From Plasmopara viticola (taxonomy: Eukaryota; Oomycota; Peronosporomycetes; Peronosporales; Peronosporaceae), in contig MBPM02000072.1 of assembly GCA_001695595.3 (NCBI GenBank), forward strand, positions 1-64,000: a stretch of 64,000 nucleotides of DNA, read 5' to 3'. The notes beneath the pieces were generated by a model, which saw only the letters and a list, made by a program, of their open reading frames with translations, had not been told where the DNA came from and searched no databases. Positions 1 through 10,425 of this stretch are shown here, piece after piece (positions within the stretch are counted from its first letter, which is position 1; each line of letters opens with the position of its first letter). A program made the position numbers and the translations under genes.

Positions 1-242
1 TTATTTCATTCTATGTGCACTCTATTGCCGCATCTTTGTAGAAGTGAATCTCTCCAAAGAACTCGCCATGGATCACACTCGCCAGTCTTCATAGTCAGCA
101 TCTATTCGCTAGCTGGACAGCAGACCCAAATAAAATGAAGCAATGCAAATGTGAGTACAGCGATTCTCTTCTACTTAAAGTGTATGCTGCTCGTAGAATT
201 GCATCTGAAACTGATGAGGATTACCCATCCACATTGTCAGTG

Positions 243-254
243 TGCCCGAGTGGT
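243..254 (+). promoter_or_regulatory. Pol III A box (representative)
   Basis: TGCCCGAGTGGT in the D arm matches the eukaryotic A box apart from C instead of G at its third base. The retrotransposon cut another copy of this gene inside this box. Confidence 0.75.
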
Positions 255-295
255 CTAAGGGGGTAGACTCAAGTTCTACTGTGTTCGCACTCGTG

Positions 296-306
296 GGTTC
301 AAATCC
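296..306 (+). promoter_or_regulatory. Pol III B box (representative)
   Basis: GGTTCAAATCC in the T arm fits the TFIIIC-binding B box consensus GGTTCRANTCC. Nearly every copy keeps it; copies at 60932, 62416 and 63159 have GAATTCAAATCC and probably bind less well. Confidence 0.85.
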
Positions 307-317
307 CACCGCTGACA

Positions 318-598
318 TGTCAACACTTTTTGGAGAAGCGAGTTTTGTCAGTGACGAAAGGCCGTGTTGCAAATCGTCGTCCTCACTCTTTAGCACTCGA
401 TTGCCACTTCTTTGTGAAAGTGAATCTTATCACACAAATTTGCCATCGTCTGTCTTCGTACACAGCATCTATTCATTAGCGGGACAGCAATACCGAGAAA
501 AAAGGCAATGTATTTGCTTGTAAAGCAGTGCTTGTCTGCTAAAAGTGTATGTTACTTGTAATGATCTACTTAACACCAATTAGCTTCTAATCTCTTCA
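318..598 (+). repeat. A-to-B spacer, 281 bp (representative)
   Basis: After the T run this spacer holds TTGTCAGTGACGAAAGG and CATCTATTCATTAGCGGGAC as landmarks and no further RNA gene or credible ORF. It exists in subtypes that differ in GCGAG/GCGAA and in the tail (AATGTATTTGCTTG, GGGAATGTATTTGCTAG or CAATGTGGTTGCTAG). It aligns along its length with the B-to-A spacer, which shows common descent. Confidence 0.9.
327..331 (+). terminator. Pol III oligo-T stop after type A (representative)
   Basis: TTTTT lies nine bases after the discriminator (trailer TGTCAACAC). It is TTTT in the copies starting at 1940 and 7112. Confidence 0.85.
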
Positions 599-680
599 AT
601 TAGTGTGCCCGAGTGGTCTAAGGAGGTAGACTCAAGTTCTACTGTGTTTGCACTCGTGGGTTCAAATCCCACCGCTGACA
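599..680 (+). tRNA. tRNA-Leu(CAA)-like, type B reference copy
   Basis: The body is the same 82-nt tRNA-Leu(CAA) with intact anticodon arm, T arm, A and B boxes and discriminator A. The 5' strand is ATTAGTG, so against CGCTGAC nt 1 is A facing C, nt 3 is a U-G wobble and nt 6 a U-G wobble. The D stem has C10 facing A26 (GGAGG). The variable arm is capped by TTTG. The defects recur in almost all type B copies, so they are not recent decay of single genes. Either type B is a homogenised pseudogene lineage that Pol III may still transcribe, or its transcript is tolerated or repaired. The sequence cannot tell which. Confidence 0.7.
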
Positions 681-838
681 TGTCCACACTTTTTCAAACA
701 AACTAATTTTGTCAGCGACGAAAGCCCGTGTCCCAATCATTAATTTCATTCTATGTGCACTCTATTGCCGCATCTACTTAAAGTGTATGCTGCTCGTAGA
801 ATTGCATCTGAAACTGATGAGGATTACCCATCCACATT
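681..838 (+). repeat. B-to-A spacer with internal deletion
   Basis: About 137 bp are missing between GCCGCATCT and ACTTAAAG compared with neighbouring units. TCT occurs at both ends of the lost segment, which fits a deletion at microhomology. Confidence 0.85.
690..694 (+). terminator. Pol III oligo-T stop after type B (representative)
   Basis: TTTTT lies nine bases after the discriminator (trailer TGTCCACAC), the same distance as in type A. The stop is kept in the defective lineage too. Confidence 0.8.
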
Positions 839-920
839 GTCAGTGTGCCCGTGTGGTCTAAGGGGGTAGACTCAAGTTCTACTGTGTTCGCACTCGTGGG
901 TTCAAATCCCACCGCTGACA
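839..920 (+). tRNA. tRNA-Leu(CAA), type A
   Basis: 82 nt. A14, a near-universal base and part of the A box, is T (CCCGTGTGG), so folding and transcription may be weakened. Confidence 0.75.
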
Positions 921-1200
921 TGTCAACACTTTTTGGAGAAGCGAGTTTGTCAGTGACGAAAGGCCGTGTTGCAAATCGTCGTCCTCACTCTTTAGCACTC
1001 GATTGCCACTTCTTTGTGAAAGGTGAATCTTATCACACAAATTGCCATCGTCTGCCTTCGTACACAGCATCTATTCATTAGCGGGACAGCAATACCGAGA
1101 AAAAAGGGAATGTGGTTGCTAGTAAAGCAATGTTTGTCTGCTAAAAGTGTAGGTTACTTGCAATGATCTACTTAGCACCAATTAGCTTCTAATCTCTTCA

Positions 1201-1282
1201 ATTAGTGTGCCCGAGTGGTCTAAGGAGGTAGACTCAAGTTCTACTGTGTTCGCACTCGTGGGTTCAAATCCCACCGCTGACA
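1201..1282 (+). tRNA. tRNA-Leu(CAA), hybrid B 5' half / A 3' half
   Basis: The leader, ATTAGTG and GGAGG are type B; the TTCG variable arm and the spacer after it are type A. An exchange inside the gene explains this and adds a half-unit (A, hybrid, B). Confidence 0.7.
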
Positions 1283-1563
1283 TGTCAACACTTTTTGGAG
1301 AAGCGAGTTTTGTCAGTGACGAAAGGCCGTGTTGCAAATCGTCGCCCTCACTCTTTAGCACTCGATTGCCACTTCTTTGTGAAAGTGAATCTTATCACAC
1401 AAATTTGCCATCGTCTGTCTTCGTACACAGCATCTATTCATTAGCGGGACAGCAATACCAAGAAAAAAGGCAATGTATTTGCTTGTAAAGCAGTGCTTGT
1501 CTGCTAAAAGTGTATGTTACTTGTAATGATCTACTTAACACCAATTAGCTTCTAATCTCTTCA

Positions 1564-1645
1564 ATTAGTGTGCCCGAGTGGTCTAAGGAGGTAGACTCAA
1601 GTTCTACTGTGTTTGCACTCGTGGGTTCAAATCCCACCGCTGACA
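1564..1645 (+). tRNA. tRNA-Leu(CAA)-like, type B
   Basis: 82 nt, consensus. Confidence 0.65.
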
Positions 1646-1939
1646 TGTCCACACTTTTTCAAACAAACTAATTTTGTCAGCGACGAAAGCCCGTGTCCCA
1701 ATCATTAATTTCATTCTATGTGCACTCTGTTGCCGCATCTTTGTAGAAGTGAATCTCTCCAAAGAACTCGCCATGGATCACACTCGCCAGTCTTCATAGT
1801 CAGCATCTATTCGCTAGCTGGACAGCAGACCCAAATAAAATGAAGCAATGCAAATGAGAGTACAGCGATTCTCTTCTACTTAAAGTGTATGCTGCTCGTA
1901 GAATTGCATCTGAAATGATGAGGATTACCCATCCACATT
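1646..1939 (+). repeat. B-to-A spacer, 294 bp (representative)
   Basis: Landmarks are CAAACAAACTAATTTTG just after the T run, GAACTCGCCATGGATCACAC in the middle and CCCATCCACATT just before the type A gene. No RNA gene or credible ORF is visible inside. Confidence 0.9.
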
Positions 1940-2021
1940 GTCAGTGTGCCCGAGTGGTCTAAGGGGGTAGACTCAAGTTCTACTGTGTTCGCACTCGTGG
2001 GTTCAAATCCCACCGCTGACA
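1940..2021 (+). tRNA. tRNA-Leu(CAA), type A
   Basis: 82 nt, consensus body. The Pol III stop is shortened to TTTT. Confidence 0.9.
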
Positions 2022-2301
2022 TGTCAACACTTTTGGAGAAGCGAGTTTTGTCAGTGACGAAAGGCCGTGTTGCAAATCGTCGCCCTCACTCTTTAGCACT
2101 CGATTGCCACTTCTTTGTGAAAGTGAATCTTATCACACAAATTTGCCATCGTCTGTCTTCGTACACAGCATCTATTCATTAGCGGGACAGCAATACCGAG
2201 AAAAAAGGCAATGTATTTGCTTGTAAAGCAGTGCTTGTCTGCTAAAAGTGTATGTTACTTGTAATGATCTACTTAACACCAATTAGCTTCTAATCTCTTC
2301 A

Positions 2302-2383
2302 ATTAGTGTGCCCGAGTGGTCTAAGGAGGTAGACTCAAGTTCTACTGTGTTTGCACTCGTGGGTTCAAATCCCACCGCTGACA
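2302..2383 (+). tRNA. tRNA-Leu(CAA)-like, type B
   Basis: 82 nt, consensus. Confidence 0.65.
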
Positions 2384-2676
2384 TGTCCACACTTTTTCAA
2401 ACAAACTAATTTTGTCAGCGACGAAAGCCCGTGTCCCAATCATTAATTTCATTCTATGTGCACTCTGTTGCCGCATCTTTGTAGAAGTGAATCTCTCCAA
2501 AGAACTCGCCATGGATCACACTCGCCAGTCTTCATAGTCAGCATCTATTCGCTAGCTGGACAGCAGACCCAAATAAAATGAAGCAATGCAAATGAGTACA
2601 GCGATTCTCTTCTACTTAAAGTGTATGCTGCTCGTAGAATTGCATCTGAAACTGATGAGGATTACCCATCCACATT

Positions 2677-2757
2677 GTCAGTGTGCCCGAGTGGTCTAAG
2701 GGGTAGACTCAAGTTCTACTGTGTTCGCACTCGTGGGTTCAAATCCCACCGCTGACA
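2677..2757 (+). tRNA. tRNA-Leu(CAA), type A, one G short
   Basis: 81 nt. GGGGG is GGGG, so the base between D stem and anticodon stem is lost. Confidence 0.8.
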
Positions 2758-3038
2758 TGTCAACACTTTTTGGAGAAGCGAGTTTTGTCAGTGACGAAAG
2801 GCCGTGTTGCAAATCGTCGCCCTCACTCTTTAGCACTCGATTGCCACTTCTTTGTGAAAGTGAATCTTATCACACAAATTTGCCATCGTCTGTCTTCGTA
2901 CACAGCATCTATTCATTAGCGGGACAGCAATACCGAGAAAAAAGGCAATGTATTTGCTTGTAAAGCAGTGCTTGTCTGCTAAAAGTGTATGTTACTTGTA
3001 ATGATCTACTTAACACCAATTAGCTTCTAATCTCTTCA

Positions 3039-3120
3039 ATTAGTGTGCCCGAGTGGTCTAAGGAGGTAGACTCAAGTTCTACTGTGTTTGCACTCGTGGG
3101 TTCAAATCCCACCGCTGACA
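3039..3120 (+). tRNA. tRNA-Leu(CAA)-like, type B
   Basis: 82 nt, consensus. Confidence 0.65.
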
Positions 3121-3415
3121 TGTCCACACTTTTTCAAACAAACTAATTTTGTCAGCGACGAAAGCCCGTGTCCCAATCATTAATTTCATTCTATGTGCAC
3201 TCTATTGCCGCATCTTTGTAGAAGTGAATCTCTCCAAAGAACTCGCCATGGATCACACTCGCCAGTCTTCATAGTCAGCATCTATTCGCTAGCTGGACAG
3301 CAGACCCAAATAAAATGAAGCAATGCAAATGTGAGTACAGCGATTCTCTTCTACTTAAAGTGTATGCTGCTCGTAGAATTGCATCTGAAACTGATGAGGA
3401 TTACCCATCCACATT

Positions 3416-3497
3416 GTCAGTGTGCCCGAGTGGTCTAAGGGGGTAGACTCAAGTTCTACTGTGTTCGCACTCGTGGGTTCAAATCCCACCGCTGACA
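3416..3497 (+). tRNA. tRNA-Leu(CAA), type A
   Basis: 82 nt, consensus. Confidence 0.92.
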
Positions 3498-3778
3498 TGT
3501 CAACACTTTTTGGAGAAGCGAGTTTTGTCAGTGACGAAAGGCCGTGTTGCAAATCGTCGCCCTCACTCTTTAGCACTCGATTGCCACTTCTTTGTGAAAG
3601 TGAATCTTATCACACAAATTTGCCATCGTCTGTCTTCGTACACAGCATCTATTCATTAGCGGGACAGCAATACCGAGAAAAAAGGCAATGTATTTGCTTG
3701 TAAAGCAGTGCTTGTCTGCTAAAAGTGTATGTTACTTGTAATGATCTACTTAACACCAATTAGCTTCTAATCTCTTCA

Positions 3779-3860
3779 ATTAGTGTGCCCGAGTGGTCTA
3801 AGGAGGTAGACTCAAGTTCTACTGTGTTTGCACTCGTGGGTTCAAATCCCACCGCTGACA
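3779..3860 (+). tRNA. tRNA-Leu(CAA)-like, type B
   Basis: 82 nt, consensus. Confidence 0.65.
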
Positions 3861-4155
3861 TGTCCACACTTTTTCAAACAAACTAATTTTGTCAGCGACG
3901 AAAGCCCGTGTCCCAATCATTAATTTCATTCTATGTGCACTCTGTTGCCGCATCTTTGTAGAAGTGAATCTCTCCAAAGAACTCGCCATGGATCACACTC
4001 GCCAGTCTTCATAGTCAGCATCTATTCGCTAGCTGGACAGCAGACCCAAATAAAATGAAGCAATGCAAATGAGAGTACAGCGATTCTCTTCTACTTAAAG
4101 TGTATGCTGCTCGTAGAATTGCATCTGAAACTGATGAGGATTACCCATCCACATT

Positions 4156-4237
4156 GTCAGTGTGCCCGAGTGGTCTAAGGGGGTAGACTCAAGTTCTACT
4201 GTGTTCGCACTCGTGGGTTCAAATCCCACCGCTGACA
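4156..4237 (+). tRNA. tRNA-Leu(CAA), type A
   Basis: 82 nt, consensus. Confidence 0.92.
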
Positions 4238-4517
4238 TGTCAACACTTTTTGGAGAAGCGAGTTTGTCAGTGACGAAAGGCCGTGTTGCAAATCGTCGTC
4301 CTCACTCTTTAGCACTCGATTGCCACTTCTTTGTGAAAGTGAATCTTATCACACAAATTTGCCATCGTCTGTCTTCGTACACAGCATCTATTCATTAGCG
4401 GGACAGCAATACCGAGAAAAAAGGCAATGTGGTTGCTAGTAAAGCAATGCCTGTCTGCTAAAAGTGTATGTTACTTGTAATGATCTACTTAACTCCAATT
4501 GAGTTCTAATCCCTTCA

Positions 4518-4598
4518 ATTAGTGTGCCCGAGTGGTCTAAGGAGGTAGACTCAAGTTCTACTGTGTTTGCACTCGTGGTTCAAATCCCACCGCTGACA
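4518..4598 (+). tRNA. tRNA-Leu(CAA)-like, type B, T stem damaged
   Basis: 81 nt. The T stem lost a G (GTGG-TTCAAAT-CCCAC), which leaves one base unpaired. Confidence 0.5.
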
Positions 4599-4893
4599 TG
4601 TCCACACTTTTTCAAACAAACTAATTTTGTCAGCGACGAAAGCCCGTGTCCCAATCATTAATTTCATTCTATGTGCACTCTATTGCCGCATCTTTGTAGA
4701 AGTGAATCTCTCCAAAGAACTCGCCATGGATCACACTCGCCAGTCTTCATAGTCAGCATCTATTCGCTAGCTGGACAGCAGACCCAAATAAAATGAAGCA
4801 ATGCAAATGTGAGTACAGCGATTCTCTTCTACTTAAAGTGTATGCTGCTCGTAGAATTGCATCTGAAACTGATGAGGATTACCCATCCACATT

Positions 4894-4975
4894 GTCAGTG
4901 TGCCCGAGTGGTCTAAGGGGGTAGACTCAAGTTCTACTGTGTTCGCACTCGTGGGTTCAAATCCCACCGCTGACA
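4894..4975 (+). tRNA. tRNA-Leu(CAA), type A
   Basis: 82 nt, consensus. Confidence 0.92.
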
Positions 4976-5256
4976 TGTCAACACTTTTTGGAGAAGCGAG
5001 TTTTGTCAGTGACGAAAGGCCGTGTTGCAAATCGTCGTCCTCACTCTTTAGCACTCGATTGCCACTTCTTTGTGAAAGTGAATCTTATCACACAAATTTG
5101 CCATCGTCTGTCTTCGTACACAGCATCTATTCATTAGCGGGACAGCAATACCGAGAAAAAAGGCAATGTGGTTGCTAGTAAAGCAATGTTTGTCTGCTAA
5201 AAGTGTAGGTTACTTGTAATGATCTACTTAGCACCAATTAGCTTCTAATCTCTTCA

Positions 5257-5338
5257 ATTAGTGTGCCCGAGTGGTCTAAGGAGGTAGACTCAAGTTCTAC
5301 TGTGTTTGCACTCGTGGGTTCAAATCCCACCGCTGACA
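5257..5338 (+). tRNA. tRNA-Leu(CAA)-like, type B
   Basis: 82 nt, consensus. Confidence 0.65.
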
Positions 5339-5633
5339 TGTCCACACTTTTTCAAACAAACTAATTTTGTCAGCGACGAAAGCCCGTGTCCCAATCATTA
5401 ATTTCATTCTATGTGCACTCTATTGCCGCATCTTTGTAGAAGTGAATCTCTCCAAAGAACTCGCCATGGATCACACTCGCCAGTCTTCATAGTCAGCATC
5501 TATTCGCTAGCTGGACAGCAGACCCAAATAAAATGAAGTAATGCAAATGAGAGCACAGCGATTCTCTTCTACTTAAAGTGTATGCTGCTCGTAGAATTGC
5601 ATCTGAAACAGATGAGGATTACCCATCCACATT

Positions 5634-5715
5634 GTCAGTGTGCCCGAGTGGTCTAAGGGGGTAGACTCAAGTTCTACTGTGTTCGCACTCGTGGGTTCAA
5701 ATCCCACCGCTGACA
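5634..5715 (+). tRNA. tRNA-Leu(CAA), type A
   Basis: 82 nt, consensus. Confidence 0.92.
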
Positions 5716-5996
5716 TGTCAACACTTTTTGGAGAAGCGAATTTTGTCAGTGACGAAAGGCCGTGTTGCAAATCGTCGTCCTCACTCTTTAGCACTCGATT
5801 GCCACTTCTTTGTGAAAGTGAATCTTATCACACAAATTTGCCATCGTCTGTCTTCGTACACAGCATCTATTCATTAGCGGGACAGCAATACCGAGAAAAA
5901 AGGCAATGTGGTTGCTAGTAAAGCAATGCCTGTCTGCTAAAAGTGTATGTTACTTGTAATGATCTACTTAACTCCAATTGAGTTCTAATCCCTTCA

Positions 5997-6078
5997 ATTA
6001 GTGTGCCCGAGTGGTCTAAGGAGGTAGACTCAAGTTCTACTGTGTTTGCACTCGTTGGTTCAAATCCCACCGCTGACA
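5997..6078 (+). tRNA. tRNA-Leu(CAA)-like, type B, T stem mismatch
   Basis: 82 nt. The T stem reads GTTGG against CCCAC, a third-pair mismatch shared with the copies at 8210 and 13383. Confidence 0.55.
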
Positions 6079-6373
6079 TGTCCACACTTTTTCAAACAAA
6101 CTAATTTTGTCAGCGACGAAAGCCCGTGTCCCAATCATTAATTTCATTCTATGTGCACTCTATTGCCGCATCTTTGTAGAAGTGAATCTCTCCAAAGAAC
6201 TCGCCATGGATCACACTCGCCAGTCTTCATAGTCAGCATCTATTCGCTAGCTGGACAGCAGACCCAAATAAAATGAAGCAATGCAAATGTGAGTACAGCG
6301 ATTCTCTTCTACTTAAAGTGTATGCTGCTCGTAGAATTGCATCTGAAACTGATGAGGATTACCCATCCACATT

Positions 6374-6455
6374 GTCAGTGTGCCCGAGTGGTCTAAGGGG
6401 GTAGACTCAAGTTCTACTGTGTTCGCACTCGTGGGTTCAAATCCCACCGCTGACA
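6374..6455 (+). tRNA. tRNA-Leu(CAA), type A
   Basis: 82 nt, consensus. Confidence 0.92.
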
Positions 6456-6734
6456 TGTCAACACTTTTTGGAGAAGCGAATTTTGTCAGTGACGAAAGGC
6501 CGTGTTGCAAATCGTCGTCCTCACTCTTTAGCACTCGATTGCCACTTCTTTGTGAAAGTGAATCTTATCACACAAATTTGCCATCGTCTGTCTTCGTACA
6601 CAGCATCTATTCATTAGCGGGACAGCAATACCGAGAAAAAAGGCAATGTATTGCTGTAAAGCAGTGCTTGTCTGCTAAAAGTGTATGTTACTTGTAATGA
6701 TCTACTTAACACCAATTAGCTTCTAATCTCTTCA

Positions 6735-6816
6735 ATTAGTGTGCCCGAGTGGTCTAAGGAGGTAGACTCAAGTTCTACTGTGTTTGCACTCGTGGGTTCA
6801 AATCCCACCGCTGACA
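6735..6816 (+). tRNA. tRNA-Leu(CAA)-like, type B
   Basis: 82 nt, consensus. Confidence 0.65.
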
Positions 6817-7111
6817 TGTCCACACTTTTTCAAACAAACTAATTTTGTCAGCGACGAAAGCCCGTGTCCCAATCATTAATTTCATTCTATGTGCACTCTG
6901 TTGCCGCATCTTTGTAGAAGTGAATCTCTCCAAAGAACTCGCCATGGATCACACTCGCCAGTCTTCATAGTCAGCATCTATTCGCTAGCTGGACAGCAGA
7001 CCCAAATAAAATGAAGCAATGCAAATGAGAGTACAGCGATTCTCTTCTACTTAAAGTGTATGCTGCTCGTAGAATTGCATCTGAAACTGATGAGGATTAC
7101 CCATCCACATT

Positions 7112-7192
7112 GTCAGTGTGCCCGAGTGGTCTAAGGGGTAGACTCAAGTTCTACTGTGTTCGCACTCGTGGGTTCAAATCCCACCGCTGACA
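7112..7192 (+). tRNA. tRNA-Leu(CAA), type A, one G short
   Basis: 81 nt with GGGG; the Pol III stop is TTTT. Homopolymers shorten several times in this unit, which may be sequencing error. Confidence 0.78.
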
Positions 7193-7469
7193 TGTCAACA
7201 CTTTTGGAGAAGCGAATTTTGTCAGTGACGAAAGGCCGTGTTGCAAATCGTCGTCCTCACTCTAGCACTCGATTGCCACTTCTTTGTGAAAGTGAATCTT
7301 ATCACACAAATTTGCCATCGTCTGTCTTCGTACACAGCATCTATTCATTAGCGGGACAGCAATACCGAGAAAAAGGCAATGTATTTGCTTGTAAAGCAGT
7401 GCTTGTCTGCTAAAAGTGTATGTTACTTGTAATGATCTACTTAACACCAATTAGCTTCTAATCTCTTCA

Positions 7470-7551
7470 ATTAGTGTGCCCGAGTGGTCTAAGGAGGTAG
7501 ACTCAAGTTCTACTGTGTTTGCACTCGTGGGTTCAAATCCCACCGCTGACA
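7470..7551 (+). tRNA. tRNA-Leu(CAA)-like, type B
   Basis: 82 nt, consensus. Confidence 0.65.
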
Positions 7552-7846
7552 TGTCCACACTTTTTCAAACAAACTAATTTTGTCAGCGACGAAAGCCCGT
7601 GTCCCAATCATTAATTTCATTCTATGTGCACTCTGTTGCCGCATCTTTGTAGAAGTGAATCTCTCCAAAGAACTCGCCATGGATCACACTCGCCAGTCTT
7701 CATAGTCAGCATCTATTCGCTAGCTGGACAGCAGACCCAAATAAAATGAAGCAATGCAAATGAGAGTACAGCGATTCTCTTCTACTTAAAGTGTATGCTG
7801 CTCGTAGAATTGCATCTGAAACTGATGAGGATTACCCATCCACATT

Positions 7847-7928
7847 GTCAGTGTGCCCGAGTGGTCTAAGGGGGTAGACTCAAGTTCTACTGTGTTCGCA
7901 CTCGTGGGTTCAAATCCCACCGCTGACA
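7847..7928 (+). tRNA. tRNA-Leu(CAA), type A
   Basis: 82 nt, consensus. Confidence 0.92.
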
Positions 7929-8209
7929 TGTCAACACTTTTTGGAGAAGCGAGTTTTGTCAGTGACGAAAGGCCGTGTTGCAAATCGTCGTCCTCACTCT
8001 TTAGCACTCGATTGCCACTTCTTTGTGAAAGTGAATCTTATCACACAAATTTGCCATCGTCTGTCTTCGTACACAGCATCTATTCATTAGCGGGACAGCA
8101 ATACCGAGAAAAAAGGCAATGTAGTTGCTAGTAAAGCAATGCCTGTCTGCTAAAAGTGTATGTTACTTGTAATGATCTACTTAACTCCAATTGAGTTCTA
8201 ATCCCTTCA

Positions 8210-8291
8210 ATTAGTGTGCCCGAGTGGTCTAAGGAGGTAGACTCAAGTTCTACTGTGTTTGCACTCGTTGGTTCAAATCCCACCGCTGACA
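8210..8291 (+). tRNA. tRNA-Leu(CAA)-like, type B, T stem mismatch
   Basis: 82 nt; GTTGG in the T stem as in the copy at 5997. Confidence 0.55.
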
Positions 8292-8586
8292 TGTCCACAC
8301 TTTTTCAAACAAACTAATTTTGTCAGCGACGAAAGCCCGTGTCCCAATCATTAATTTCATTCTATGTGCACTCTGTTGCCGCATCTTTGTAGAAGTGAAT
8401 CTCTCCAAAGAACTCGCCATGGATCACACTCGCCAGTCTTCATAGTCAGCATCTATTCGCTAGCTGGACAGCAGACCCAAATAAAATGAAGCAATGCAAA
8501 TGAGAGTACAGCGATTCTCTTCTACTTAAAGTGTATGCTGCTCGTAGAATTGCATCTGAAACTGATGAGGATTACCCATCCACATT

Positions 8587-8668
8587 GTCAGTGTGCCCGA
8601 GTGGTCTAAGGGGGTAGACTCAAGTTCTACTGTGTTCGCACTCGTGGGTTCAAATCCCACCGCTGACA
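8587..8668 (+). tRNA. tRNA-Leu(CAA), type A
   Basis: 82 nt, consensus. Confidence 0.92.
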
Positions 8669-8949
8669 TGTCAACACTTTTTGGAGAAGCGAGTTTTGTC
8701 AGTGACGAAAGGCCGTGTTGCAAATCGTCGCCCTCACTCTTTAGCACTCGATTGCCACTTCTTTGTGAAAGTGAATCTTATCACACAAATTTGCCATCGT
8801 CTGTCTTCGTACACAGCATCTATTCATTAGCGGGACAGCAATACCGAGAAAAAAGGCAATGTATTTGCTTGTAAAGCAGTGCTTGTCTGCTAAAAGTGTA
8901 TGTTACTTGTAATGATCTACTTAACACCAATTAGCTTCTAATCTCTTCA

Positions 8950-9031
8950 ATTAGTGTGCCCGAGTGGTCTAAGGAGGTAGACTCAAGTTCTACTGTGTTT
9001 GCACTCGTGGGTTCAAATCCCACCGCTGACA
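8950..9031 (+). tRNA. tRNA-Leu(CAA)-like, type B
   Basis: 82 nt, consensus. Confidence 0.65.
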
Positions 9032-9326
9032 TGTCCACACTTTTTCAAACAAACTAATTTTGTCAGCGACGAAAGCCCGTGTCCCAATCATTAATTTCAT
9101 TCTATGTGCACTCTGTTGCCGCATCTTTGTAGAAGTGAATCTCTCCAAAGAACTCGCCATGGATCACACTCGCCAGTCTTCATAGTCAGCATCTATTCGC
9201 TAGCTGGACAGCAGACCCAAATAAAATGAAGCAATGCAAATGAGAGTACAGCGATTCTCTTCTACTTAAAGTGTATGCTGCTCGTAGAATTGCATCTGAA
9301 ACTGATGAGGATTACCCATCCACATT

Positions 9327-9408
9327 GTCAGTGTGCCCGAGTGGTCTAAGGGGGTAGACTCAAGTTCTACTGTGTTCGCACTCGTGGGTTCAAATCCCAC
9401 CGCTGACA
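9327..9408 (+). tRNA. tRNA-Leu(CAA), type A
   Basis: 82 nt, consensus. Confidence 0.92.
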
Positions 9409-9688
9409 TGTCAACACTTTTTGGAGAAGCGAGTTTTGTCAGTGACGAAAGGCCGTGTTGCAAATCGTCGCCTCACTCTTTAGCACTCGATTGCCACTTC
9501 TTTGTGAAAGTGAATCTTATCACACAAATTTGCCATCGTCTGTCTTCGTACACAGCATCTATTCATTAGCGGGACAGCAATACCGAGAAAAAAGGGAATG
9601 TATTTGCTAGTAAAGCAGTGCTTGTCTGCTAAAAGTGTATGTTACTTGTAATGATCTACTTAACACCAATTAGCTTCTAATCTCTTCA

Positions 9689-9770
9689 ATTAGTGTGCCC
9701 GAGTGGTCTAAGGAGGTAGACTCAAGTTCTACTGTGTTTGCACTCGTGGGTTCAAATCCCACCGCTGACA
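9689..9770 (+). tRNA. tRNA-Leu(CAA)-like, type B
   Basis: 82 nt, consensus. Confidence 0.65.
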
Positions 9771-10065
9771 TGTCCACACTTTTTCAAACAAACTAATTTT
9801 GTCAGCGACGAAAGCCCGTGTCCCAATCATTAATTTCATTCTATGTGCACTCTATTGCCGCATCTTTGTAGAAGTGAATCTCTCCAAAGAACTCGCCATG
9901 GATCACACTCGCCAGTCTTCATAGTCAGCATCTATTCGCTAGCTGGACAGCAGACCCAAATAAAATGAAGCAATGCAAATGTGAGTACAGCGATTCTCTT
10001 CTACTTAAAGTGTATGCTGCTCGTAGAATTGCATCTGAAACTGATGAGGATTACCCATCCACATT

Positions 10066-10146
10066 GTCAGTGTGCCCGAGTGGTCTAAGGGGTAGAATCA
10101 AGTTCTACTGTGTTCGCACTCGTGGGTTCAAATCCCACCGCTGACA
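10066..10146 (+). tRNA. tRNA-Leu(CAA), type A, one G short
   Basis: 81 nt with GGGG. The first anticodon-loop base is A instead of C (GTAGA-ATCAAGT); the anticodon is unchanged. Confidence 0.75.
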
Positions 10147-10425
10147 TGTCAACACTTTTTGGAGAAGCGATTTTGTTAGTGACGAAAGGCCGTGTTGCAA
10201 ATCGTCGTCCTCACTCTTTAGCACTCGATTGCCACTTCTTTGTGAAAGTGAATCTTATCACACAAATTTGCCATCGTCTGTCTTCGTACACAGCATCTAT
10301 TCATTAGCGGGACAGCAATACCGAGAAAAAAGGCAATGTATTGCTAGTAAAGCAGTGCTTGTCTGCTAAAAGTGTATGTTACTTGTAATGATCTACTTAA
10401 CACCAATTAGCTTCTAATCTCTTCA

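Larger units (their letters stand above)
236..317 (+). tRNA. tRNA-Leu(CAA), type A reference copy
   Basis: This gene folds into a complete class II tRNA of 82 nt without CCA. The acceptor pairs GTCAGTG with CGCTGAC (seven pairs, one G-U) and the discriminator is A, as LeuRS requires. The D stem is CCC (nt 10-12) with GGG (24-26). The anticodon stem GTAGA/TCTAC encloses CTCAAGT, giving anticodon CAA. A 3-bp variable arm GTG/CAC is capped by TTCG, and the T arm is GTGGG-TTCAAAT-CCCAC. The layout matches vertebrate tRNA-Leu(CAA) closely, including GAGTGGTCTAAG in the D loop. Oddity: position 10 is C where eukaryotic tRNA-Leu has G; here G26 compensates. There is no intron. Confidence 0.94.

Noticed and set aside
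143..150. ATGCAAAT octamer about 86 bp before each type A gene
   Set aside because: It matches the animal Oct-1 octamer, but the organism does not look animal and these genes have internal promoters. Probably chance, repeated by the array.
236..317. Selenocysteine or serine tRNA (long variable arm)
   Set aside because: Anticodon CAA, discriminator A and the GAGTGGTCTAAG D loop identify tRNA-Leu.
175..396. Repeated minus-strand reading frames of 65-73 codons
   Set aside because: They are antisense translations of the tRNA gene and its flanks, a common artefact in databases; no start context or independent conservation supports them.
242..523. Repeated plus-strand reading frames of 78-105 codons starting inside each type A tRNA gene
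   Set aside because: They start at GTG in the tRNA and run through the spacer only because the repeat is conserved. Indels shift them freely from unit to unit, and tRNA plus Pol III signals explain the conservation.
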